The position numbers were made by a program, and so were the translations under genes. A stretch of DNA of 40,000 nucleotides. Source: JAAYAY01 sp964429355. GTDB lineage: Bacteria; Planctomycetota; Planctomycetia; Pirellulales; Thermoguttaceae. The number at the start of each line of letters is the position of its first letter. Position 1 is the first letter of the stretch. The notes beneath the pieces are model-generated. The model was not told the origin of the DNA. It worked only from the letters and a program-made list of their open reading frames with translations, and did no database searches. Shown here one piece after another: positions 25,363-31,957 of the stretch. The stretch lies in assembly GCA_964429355.1 (NCBI GenBank), contig CAYSCH010000034.1, positions 1 through 40,000 of the forward strand, in the 5' to 3' direction.

Positions 25363-25489
25363 CGACCACGTCTGGACCGTTGACGCTGTGATCCCCTCCC
25401 AGTCTGGCCCTCCATCGCCTCTGAACCACCAACTGCCAGTCGACTATTTTCCTTTCCCCCAGTTTTCTCGCGACAACCCAATCAATCCC

Positions 25490-25512
25490 AACCCGACGCG
25501 TAAGCGAGGCCC
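25490..25512 (-). repeat. GGGCCTCGCTTACGCGTCGGGTT repeat, copy on minus strand
   Basis: AACCCGACGCGTAAGCGAGG plus CCC is the exact reverse complement of the element at 27012-27034. A third copy at 28355-28378 differs at one base (T to C). This word is one I recall as widespread in planctomycete spacers. Confidence 0.7.
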
Positions 25513-25584
25513 CCTTCGTTCTTCACCCTCCCTTGCCAGTCGCCTTTTCGATCGAGCTTATCAACAATCCGCGCACCCCTGTCT

Positions 25585-25656
25585 CTCTGACCTCTGACCT
25601 CTGCCGCTCTGACCTCTGTCTTCTGTCCTCTGTCTTCTGTCCTCTGACGCTCTGCC
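25585..25656. repeat. Tandem heptamer array (CTCTGAC / CTCTGTC / TTCTGTC)
   Basis: Ten heptamers can be read in a row with two single-G interruptions: CTCTGAC twice, CTCTGCC, then CTCTGAC, CTCTGTC, TTCTGTC, CTCTGTC, TTCTGTC, CTCTGAC and CTCTGCC. One strand is almost pure pyrimidine plus G. It is too short-period and spacer-less for a CRISPR array. Confidence 0.75.
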
Positions 25657-25814
25657 CCCTGCTCCCGCTCCTGTTCTTTGACAATTGGCATAGCGTGCAT
25701 CAGGCCGCCTCGCCCAATCCCGTCGCGGCGAGGTGGCTTGCCGGCCCCGTTCCTGAACTGAGGCCCTGACACCAATCGAAGTGCTTTTCGCCTCAGGCGC
25801 CCTCCCGTCCCGGT

Positions 25815-26912
25815 CTACTGGCTGTTTCGCACGAGCCAGGGGAGTTGGGTAGACATGTAGTAGGCCTTGGGAGCGGTCAGGTCGAGGAACTGCTGAAGAT
25901 CGAGGCCCTGGGGCCGGGCCTGGGCGCCCAACAGAAGCGAGGCGAGGGTGGGCATCTGCTGGTATCGGATCACCTGGACCTGGTTCCGATCGAGGCCCGC
26001 CAACTCAATGGCCCGGTCGATAGCCGCCTCGATGTAGTCGACCTCGTCGATCAACCCCGAGCCTTTCGCCTGCTGAGCCGTGTAGACCTGCCCGGTAGCC
26101 AGTTTGTTGAGGGCCTCCGGGTCCTTGGAAAACGGAGTGCGGTTGTCGCGGATGATGCCCTTGAACCGTTCGAAGCTCTCGTCGACCAGGGCCTGGAAGA
26201 TCTGTTTCTCCTCTTCGGTCATTTCACGCCCCAAGCTGCCCATGGTCTTGAGGCGATGGCTGGCGATGGCGTCTTCCTGAATACCGAATTTTTCGAACGT
26301 TCCAGCCAGGTTGTAGTGGGGAATGACCACGCCGATGGAGCCGGTGAAGCAGCTCGGCTCCGCGAAGATCGTTTTCTCGGTAGGGCCGGCGGCCATGGCA
26401 ATGTAGTAGCCGCCGCTGGCTGCCATGGATCCCATGCTGACAACGATCGGTTTGCCCGTCTCGGTTCGCAGCTTGCGGAGGTGATGGTAGAGGAAGTCGG
26501 AAGCCGCCACGCTGCCGCCGGGCGAGTCGACGCGGAGGACGATCGCCTTGACATCGGCATCGTGGCGGGCCTGATCGATCTGTTGTTTGACGTAGCCTTC
26601 GGTGCTCAGGATGGCCCCCTCGACCGAGATGATGGCGATCTTGTCGGTGCCCTCCCGGAAATCAACCTGGGAGAAGTACTCTTCGTCGAGGTCGTCGACC
26701 GAGGAGACGCTCCTGCCGCCGATCAGCGCGAGGTTGAGAAGCATCGAGAATCCCAGGGCACCGAAGAGAACCAGGAGGGCCAGGACCGACAGGGGTCTCA
26801 ATCGCCGTCGCGGAACTCCAGGCGGATAATACGGAGTGGCAGCCCGCATCGGCTGGGGCGAGACCGTTTCGGCAGTGATGGGCGGTTCCTGGTAAGGGCC
26901 GTTGAGGTCCAT
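25815..26912 (-). CDS. sppA: Signal peptide peptidase SppA-like serine protease (S49)
   Basis: This membrane-bound S49 peptidase degrades left-over signal peptides and some envelope proteins. The ATG at 26912 follows CCGGGAGATTCGCC. A proline-rich cytoplasmic N-terminus (1-37) is followed by one membrane helix (about 40-63, LSVLALLVLFGALGFSMLL). The single protease domain has the substrate-site VLRVDSPGGSVAASD (126-139), the catalytic Ser166 in GSMAASGGYY, and a candidate catalytic Lys222 in HRLKTMGS, matching the Ser/Lys dyad of the short SppA form, such as that of Bacillus, rather than the double-domain E. coli enzyme. Length, 365 aa, is normal for the short form. The gene stands alone between long spacers. 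Confidence 0.9.
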   Translation of the reverse strand: MDLNGPYQEPPITAETVSPQPMRAATPYYPPGVPRRRLRPLSVLALLVLFGALGFSMLLNLALIGGRSVSSVDDLDEEYFSQVDFREGTDKIAIISVEGAILSTEGYVKQQIDQARHDADVKAIVLRVDSPGGSVAASDFLYHHLRKLRTETGKPIVVSMGSMAASGGYYIAMAAGPTEKTIFAEPSCFTGSIGVVIPHYNLAGTFEKFGIQEDAIASHRLKTMGSLGREMTEEEKQIFQALVDESFERFKGIIRDNRTPFSKDPEALNKLATGQVYTAQQAKGSGLIDEVDYIEAAIDRAIELAGLDRNQVQVIRYQQMPTLASLLLGAQARPQGLDLQQFLDLTAPKAYYMSTQLPWLVRNSQ

Positions 26913-27011
26913 GGCGAATCTCCCGGAAATCGGCGAGAAAGGGGTGCGTGTAGGAAGTGTAGTGCCTTTAGATAAACTGGAGAATATCTTTGGCGTAGGG
27001 TGGGCTGTGCT

Positions 27012-27035
27012 GGGCCTCGCTTACGCGTCGGGTTT
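27012..27035 (+). repeat. GGGCCTCGCTTACGCGTCGGGTTT repeat, copy 2
   Basis: It begins GGGCCTCGCTTACGCGTCGG and ends GTTT, identical over 23 bases to the inverted copy at 25490-25512. Confidence 0.7.
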
Positions 27036-27210
27036 GCAGGGGCCTCGCCGTCACAATTGTAGCTTAGCGGAAGGAGGCAACCACGGGCAGGGACCGGTTC
27101 CGGCTTGGTGTTGCCGAAGCGGGCTGGGCGCTGTAAGCTACCTGCTTGTCGGTTGAGGTCGGAGGAGATGGGCAGGTTTTGCGGCCGTGGGGGCGGGCGC
27201 GTTCCTAGAG

Positions 27211-27217
27211 AAAGGAG
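27211..27217 (+). promoter_or_regulatory. Ribosome site that selects a GTG start
   Basis: AAAGGAG lies 7 nt before GTG at 27225. The frame is open further upstream (to at least 27105), but the strong site and the onset of TIM-barrel sequence right after it decide for the GTG. Confidence 0.65.
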
Positions 27218-27224
27218 TCCGGGA

Positions 27225-27977
27225 GTGTTTGTTGCGGCATCGACTCGGTGTTTTTCGAATTTGCCGTTGGATGCGGCGTTGGAGCGCCTGGTCGACCTTG
27301 AGTACACGGCAGTCGAGATCGACCTGAACGAGTCCGGCAACCATCTGAAACCGTCCGAGGTCGCCCGAAGTCTGGAGAAGGCGGTATTGACCTGCCGGAA
27401 AACGCGACGGTTGACGCCGGTCGCCTACTCCGTGGAGATCAAGGCGGACAGCGAAGGGGAGTACTACTCCCAGTTTGACGCATGTTGCCGCCTGGCCAAG
27501 GCGACCAAGGTTGTGACGGTTGCAGTTCGCAGCGAGGAGCTGGGCACGCCATTCAACGCGGAAATCGAGCGGCTTCAGGAGCTGGTTCGTATCGCCGCCA
27601 AAGAGGGGGTCGTTGTTGGCCTGGTTACCGAGTCTGGACGGATGACGCAGGACCCGGGCACCGCGGTGGTCTTCTGCAACAATGTCAAGGGACTGGCCCT
27701 GACGCTGGACCCAAGCCATTACATCTGCGGCCCCCATCAGGGGGCACCTTACGAACAGGTGATGAAGCACGTCTGCCACGTTCGTCTGCGAGACACCACC
27801 AAGGAGCAATTGCAGGTGCGAGTCGGCCAGGGGCTGATCGAGTACGGGCGATTGATCACGCAGTTGGCCAAGGTGAACTACACGCGGGCTCTGTGCGTTG
27901 ACATCGAACCGATGGAAGATGTGGACCAGATGGGCGAGATGCGGAAGATCCGCCTGCTGCTGGAGAGCCTCCTGTAA
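27225..27977 (+). CDS. Sugar phosphate isomerase/epimerase-like TIM-barrel protein
   Basis: Starting at the GTG at 27225, the protein is 250 aa (VFVAASTRCFSNLPLDAALE). It has the xylose-isomerase-like/AP endonuclease 2 barrel look: first strand with ASTRCF, YTAVEIDLNESGNHLKP on strand 2, VVGLVTESGRMTQDPGTAVV with the metal-type Glu, LALTLDPSHY with the conserved Asp, HVCHVRLRDTT with His, and ALCVDIEP at the end. These residues would form a divalent metal site. Such proteins are hexulose or inositol isomerases or epimerases; the substrate is not deducible, and some members have lost activity. The gene is monocistronic as far as visible; a 9-bp hairpin lies about 80 nt after the stop. Confidence 0.8.
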   Translation: MFVAASTRCFSNLPLDAALERLVDLEYTAVEIDLNESGNHLKPSEVARSLEKAVLTCRKTRRLTPVAYSVEIKADSEGEYYSQFDACCRLAKATKVVTVAVRSEELGTPFNAEIERLQELVRIAAKEGVVVGLVTESGRMTQDPGTAVVFCNNVKGLALTLDPSHYICGPHQGAPYEQVMKHVCHVRLRDTTKEQLQVRVGQGLIEYGRLITQLAKVNYTRALCVDIEPMEDVDQMGEMRKIRLLLESLL

Positions 27978-28055
27978 GTCCAGGTCTGTATCTGGTCGTC
28001 GCTGAACGACACGCTCACACCTTGCTGCTCGTGGAAGCTCCATCACCGACTCGGA

Positions 28056-28085
28056 CGATCCCTGTCGGGAATCGGGCAGGGATCG
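28056..28085 (+). terminator. 9-bp hairpin downstream of the TIM-barrel gene
   Basis: CGATCCCTG (28056-28064) pairs perfectly with CAGGGATCG (28077-28085) over a 12-nt loop. It lies 79 nt after the stop and has no T-tract, so a terminator role is only possible. Confidence 0.35.
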
Positions 28086-28354
28086 ATCCTCCGCCCCGTG
28101 TCTTCAACCGGAGTCGGCGGCCCATTCACGAGCGCCACCTTCGGTTCGGACCAACATTCCAGGCCCGTGCCTCCTTTGGGCCGTTTTCCGGGTCTTTCTG
28201 CGCGCCAAGACGATCTCGACCGCGCCAGGGCGGCACGTGGAGAGGGTGAATATCGGCCGATCAAGTGTCTCAGGACCCGGGACGGCGGGAATGCTGGTGG
28301 AGAACGGCGCGAGCGCGAACTATGCTTGAATGAGGCGAAGCTCGGGTTTCCACG

Positions 28355-28378
28355 GGGCCTCGCTCACGCGTCGGGTTT
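28355..28378 (+). repeat. GGGCCTCGCTCACGCGTCGGGTTT repeat, copy 3
   Basis: It has one mismatch (C for T in the centre) from the copy at 27012-27035. It ends 37 nt before the start codon of the peptidase gene. Confidence 0.65.
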
Positions 28379-28414
28379 TCCAGGTTGGGTTGTTGACTGT
28401 CGAGATGGTGCGTC

Positions 28415-29192
28415 ATGTTGCTGCGAGCTTTTGCGATCCTGTGTTCCGGTTGTTTCCTGGTCTGGTGCCCGTCGGTCCGGGGGGACGAAGCGGCCGAGAA
28501 GTTGGTGCTGGCGACCTACAAGCTGGCGAACGAAGCTTCGACGGCGACGGGGACCGTGTATCGGCGTGAGACGAAGGAGGGGAAGACAGAACGATTTCTG
28601 GTCACGGCGGGGCACGTCTTCGAGGGCATGAAAGGAGATACCTTCAACCTGGTGTCGCGAACGTTGCGCGACGACGGGCTCTACCTGCGGCATGAGATCG
28701 AGGTGCCGGTCCGCCAGAACGGGGAGCCCTTGTGGAAAAAACACACCGATCAGGACCTTGCGGCGCTGCTGCTCCCGGAATCGGTCTCGGTGGAGTCGCT
28801 TCCCCTGGACAGCCTCGCCACGGAGGAGCGAATGAAGGAGGTCGGTGTGGGCGATGCGGTGCGGCTCAGCGTGTTTCCGGAACGCTCCGAGGCCAATCCG
28901 GCAGGGCTGCCGATCCAGCCCGTCGATGTAGGAATTCTTCGCCTGCCGGAACGCCTGGCCGGGCGACAGCGGCGGGGCCGTCATTCACGGGTCGCTGCGC
29001 TCGGCCAGCGGCGGCCCGCTCGTGATCGGGCTCGTGCGAGGGATGCGGAGCATCGTGGATACGGCCAAGGAATCGCGATTCGTCGAGCGGAAGACGCAGT
29101 ATCCTCTTGGGATCTCGGAGGTGCTTCAAGCGGCCTTGGTTCACGACTTGATCGGCAAGAACTGGCCGGAGAAGGCAAGCGAAACCGAGTGA
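28415..29192 (+). CDS. Secreted trypsin-like serine peptidase, frameshifted
   Basis: The ATG at 28415 starts a signal peptide (MLLRAFAILCSGCFLVWCPS, then VRGDE). The first frame holds the chymotrypsin-fold His in FLVTAGHVF and Asp in HTDQDLAALLLP. After about VDV at 28930 it turns into arginine-rich nonsense and ends only at 29254. A neighbouring frame continues EFFACRNAWPGDSGGAVIHG, with the catalytic Ser in GDSGG, and then a native-looking C-terminus, PLVIGLVRGMRSIVDTAKES, stopping at 29192. One base gained near 28930 explains this; repaired, the protein has about 258 aa and a complete triad. It may be a recent pseudogene or carry a sequencing indel. The fold would act in the periplasm or outside. 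A XylR-like regulator gene follows on the same strand. Confidence 0.75.
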
Positions 29193-29258
29193 GAAGAAAC
29201 GAAGCGAGGGGCAAGAGTACCCAGGCTATCGTTGCGAGGGGGGAGGCGTCTTGAACGA

Positions 29259-29285
29259 CGGGCTGAAGCCTGGACTCCAGCCAAC
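29259..29285 (+). repeat. GGCTGAAGCC-TGGACTCCAGCC repeat, copy 2
   Basis: CGGGCTGAAGCCTGGACTCC plus AGCCAAC matches the inverted copy at 24995-25020. Its ends GGCTG and CAGCC can pair, giving a small hairpin between the peptidase and regulator genes. Confidence 0.5.
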
Positions 29286-29321
29286 GGGTTATCGGTTTTC
29301 GTGTGAGTGAAGAGAGTCGGC

Positions 29322-30500
29322 ATGGGTTCACGATCCGAAAGAAACCGCCAGCGGCGGGTGGCGCTGCTGATCGAATCGTCTCGCGCCTATGCCCGTGAGG
29401 TGATCCGCGGGATCGCCCATCACAATCGCAAGCATCAGAACTGGTTGCTGGAATTCACGCCGCGCGGGCTGGAGGATCCGCCGCCGGCCTGGTTCAAATC
29501 GTGGCAAGGCGACGGCGTACTCGCCCGTGTAAACGATCGCCGCATGGCGGGCGCCTTGCGCCGCAAGGGCCTGCCGGTGGTCGACCTTCGCCGGCTGATC
29601 CACACCCCGGGAATACCTTGGGTCGGTCCCGACGACGCGGCGGTCTGCCGGCTGGTCTGGAACCATTTTCGCGATCGGGGGTTTGTGCGATTTGGCTTCG
29701 TCGGCCAGCCGCAGGGGGTCCATCAGGCCATGGATGCCCGGGCCGACCATTTTCGCGAGTTGGTCGAACAGAGCGGGCTGCCCTACTTCGAGATCCGGCT
29801 CGACGACTCGCCGTCGGGCGATCGTTGGGACAAGCAGTGCCGGCAGCTTGGCCGATGGATGGCCCGGCTGCCGCTGCCGATTGCCGTGATGGCCTGCAAC
29901 GACGATGTGGGCCTGCGGGTGCTCGACGCCTGCCGGCGCGCGTTGCTCCGGGTGCCGGACCAGGTGGCCGTGGCCGGCGTCGGCAACGACGAGTGCCTTT
30001 GCGACCTGTCGCTCCCCGAGCTGACGAGCGTTCACTTGAACCCGCACCGCATTGGCTACGAGGCGGCGGAGCTGCTGGACCGGATGATGGACGGCCAGAC
30101 GATCGAGCAGCACGAGTACCTCATTCCCCCCCAGGAAATCGTGGCTCGCATGTCGACCGACGTGGTGGCGGCGGAAGACCCGCTGGTCGCCGAGGCGGTG
30201 CTGTTCATCCGCCAGCACGCCTGCGAGGCCATCGACGTCAGGGGCGTCTGCCGCCACGTCTGCCGCTCGCGTGGGGCATTGGAGCCGCGGTTCAAGCAGG
30301 CCCTGGGGCGAACCGTTCATCAGGAGATCCAACGGGTTCGCCTGGCCCGGGTCCGCGAGCTTCTGGCCGCCACCGACCTGCCCATCAAGCAGATCGCCCG
30401 GGCCGCCGGATTCCGCTACCCCGAATACCTGATGCGGGTCTTCCGGCAGACCATGGGCCAGACACTCAAGCAGTATCGCGAGTCCTCGCGACTGGGGTGA
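29322..30500 (+). CDS. XylR-type transcription regulator (LacI-like sensor plus AraC HTH)
   Basis: The 392-aa protein combines a periplasmic-binding-protein-like sensor of the LacI/GalR kind (RVALLIESSRAYAREVIRGI, VGPDDAAVCRLVWNHFRDRG, IAVMACNDDVGLRVLDACRR, ELTSVHLNPHRIGYEAAELL) with a C-terminal AraC-type double helix-turn-helix (residues about 290-390; RVRELLAATDLPIKQIARAA, then GFRYPEYLMRVFRQTMGQTL). This arrangement is that of XylR and is very common in planctomycetes, where these proteins respond to sugars. The ATG at 29322 follows GAAGAGAGTCGGC; a GTG five codons earlier is an alternative. Effector and target are not known. The stop lies 5 nt from that of the convergent barrel-protein gene. 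Confidence 0.85.
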   Translation: MGSRSERNRQRRVALLIESSRAYAREVIRGIAHHNRKHQNWLLEFTPRGLEDPPPAWFKSWQGDGVLARVNDRRMAGALRRKGLPVVDLRRLIHTPGIPWVGPDDAAVCRLVWNHFRDRGFVRFGFVGQPQGVHQAMDARADHFRELVEQSGLPYFEIRLDDSPSGDRWDKQCRQLGRWMARLPLPIAVMACNDDVGLRVLDACRRALLRVPDQVAVAGVGNDECLCDLSLPELTSVHLNPHRIGYEAAELLDRMMDGQTIEQHEYLIPPQEIVARMSTDVVAAEDPLVAEAVLFIRQHACEAIDVRGVCRHVCRSRGALEPRFKQALGRTVHQEIQRVRLARVRELLAATDLPIKQIARAAGFRYPEYLMRVFRQTMGQTLKQYRESSRLG

Positions 30501-30505
30501 TGGCG

Positions 30506-31804
30506 TTAGAAGTACCGGTTCAACGAGACCTGCAGTTCCGCGTCGAAGGCTCGATCGAGATCGTTCAACGGAAAGACTCCACCGACGCGGAATGTCGTGT
30601 GCCGATTCAATTCCGCATGCAACCCGACCGTCAGGTTCGTCAGGTCGAAACGGTTGAGCAGGCTGCCAAATCGATCTCCTCCAACGGCAACCACGTCACC
30701 GTCGTTGAGAGTTCCCGTGTAGTGGAACTCGGCGATCGACGCCAGTCCTGTGACGTAGGCGCGGGGATTACGGTAGAGCCAGTAGCCGGTGGAAAGGTCG
30801 ACTTTCAGCAATGTCTGCTCCGTCAGCACGCCCCATTTCACCGGGGTGTTACCCGGTTCGTAAAGGAGAGTATTGCCGTTCAGGGGCACATCCACTTCGA
30901 CGAACCCCTGGAAGAAGAGCTGATTGCTGGGGTGGTATAGCGCTCCCAGGAACGGGGAAAGATGGACCGCTTCATTTTCGAGCGAATAGTCTCTGAAGGT
31001 GCTTATCTGAACGTCGCTCCCGGTCGGCGTGTTGATGCCGATACCAGCCGCCAAGGCCCCCTCGTCGTTGACGGCCAGGAGACGCTTGAAGATCACATCG
31101 AGGTTGCCGACGGCTCCGCCGTCGACGCTGACATCGGGCGAGGAAAAGTCCTCCATGGTCGCAAAGGGCATGCGGACATCGACCGACCAGAGTTCGTCGC
31201 GGAATGTCTTCTCCAGCCCGATCGTATAACGATCCAAGTGGCCGGAGAACTCGTCCCCCAGAGTTGTCGTGTCGAAGTCGGTGTTCGAGGCATTGTGAAA
31301 GTGGTTGTATTGAAAGTAAACGCGGTCCATCGGCAGAGCTTTGTTGTTTTCCGAAACCTTGCTCCGCAGCGTTCCGCCGGCCAAGGGGAGATCGATCATC
31401 GAGTCGACCGTATCGAGACCGGCCTTCTGGAAAAACATCCCGAAATCGCCGAGCATGTTGGGCACGCTCGCCAACCGCAGAGACGGGGTTCCTCTGGTCC
31501 GCATGGCGAACTGGTCCAAGCCTGGCGCCGGCGCGGTCCGGCGCGTTGGGGACGGCGTGGAGGGTCTTGCCGCCGCAGGCGGAACGACTCGCGGCTGTAC
31601 GGCAGCCGGATTTCCGCTGGGAGCCGGTGGTACGGGCGGGATCGTCGGATCCGAGGCCTTGTCACCGCCGGGTTCGGGTACTGCCACCGGCAGCGGCGCC
31701 GGCGCCAGGGGCGGCTCGGCAGCCATGATGGCGCCGGCCACGAGAAAGAGGGCAACGGCCACGCGCCCCGCACCAGTTGCCAGGCACCGATTCTTGGGCA
31801 GCAT
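30506..31804 (-). CDS. Exported outer-membrane beta-barrel-like protein
   Basis: The ATG at 31804 gives 432 aa: a signal peptide (GRVAVALFLVAGAIMAAEPP, cleavage near residue 28-30), a linker of about 70 residues rich in proline and alanine, and a C-terminal part of some 330 residues with alternating beta-strand pattern (MDRVYFQYNHFHNASNTDFD, RYTIGLEKTFRDELWSVDVR, LFFQGFVEVDVPLNGNTLLY, TTFRVGGVFPLNDLDRAFDA). It ends in Phe (LQVSLNRYF), as outer-membrane barrel proteins usually do. I do not recognise a specific family or cargo. It lies 153 nt downstream of the kinase-TPR gene on the same strand. The eight codons upstream of the chosen start contribute nothing family-like. Confidence 0.75.
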   Translation of the reverse strand: MLPKNRCLATGAGRVAVALFLVAGAIMAAEPPLAPAPLPVAVPEPGGDKASDPTIPPVPPAPSGNPAAVQPRVVPPAAARPSTPSPTRRTAPAPGLDQFAMRTRGTPSLRLASVPNMLGDFGMFFQKAGLDTVDSMIDLPLAGGTLRSKVSENNKALPMDRVYFQYNHFHNASNTDFDTTTLGDEFSGHLDRYTIGLEKTFRDELWSVDVRMPFATMEDFSSPDVSVDGGAVGNLDVIFKRLLAVNDEGALAAGIGINTPTGSDVQISTFRDYSLENEAVHLSPFLGALYHPSNQLFFQGFVEVDVPLNGNTLLYEPGNTPVKWGVLTEQTLLKVDLSTGYWLYRNPRAYVTGLASIAEFHYTGTLNDGDVVAVGGDRFGSLLNRFDLTNLTVGLHAELNRHTTFRVGGVFPLNDLDRAFDAELQVSLNRYF

Positions 31805-31957
31805 CTTGTTTTCCCCCAACGCGAACAATGTGCGCGCAAGTTTTCCTACCAGTTCTTTATCGGTGACAGGCTGCCTGCGCGGTCAGTGAAAGGCCCAAGA
31901 TCTGGCGGAGCAAGAGAATCTGCGTAGACTTTGCGGGCATTCTGTGAAGGCCGGATC

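Larger units (their letters stand above)
24771..25814. other. 1044-nt spacer packed with short repeats
   Basis: No gene is supported. In order it has a direct repeat GATAGCCGCGTG (24882 and 24969) flanking a GGTGGCACG repeat copy (24900-24937), a GGCTTCAGCC repeat copy (24995-25020), the GAGCTACCGCTCGA repeat (25317-25362), an ACGCGTCGGGTT repeat copy on the minus strand (25490-25512) and a heptamer array (25585-25656). It separates the DRE-TIM gene from the convergent SppA gene. Confidence 0.6.
26913..27224. other. 312-nt spacer with a repeat copy
   Basis: It separates divergent SppA-like and TIM-barrel genes. It carries an ACGCGTCGGGTT repeat copy at 27012-27035 and ends with the ribosome site of the next gene. 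No promoter can be named. Confidence 0.45.
27978..28414. other. 437-nt spacer with hairpin and repeat copy
   Basis: It contains a 9-bp hairpin (28056-28085) and the third ACGCGTCGGGTT copy (28355-28378), 37 nt before the peptidase start. No gene is supported. Confidence 0.45.

Noticed and set aside
25585..25656. CRISPR array
   Set aside because: The period is 7 nt with no spacers; it is a simple tandem repeat.
28930..29254. Arginine-rich C-terminus of the peptidase in its first frame
   Set aside because: It is read in the wrong frame; the native sequence with GDSGG continues in a neighbouring frame and stops at 29192.
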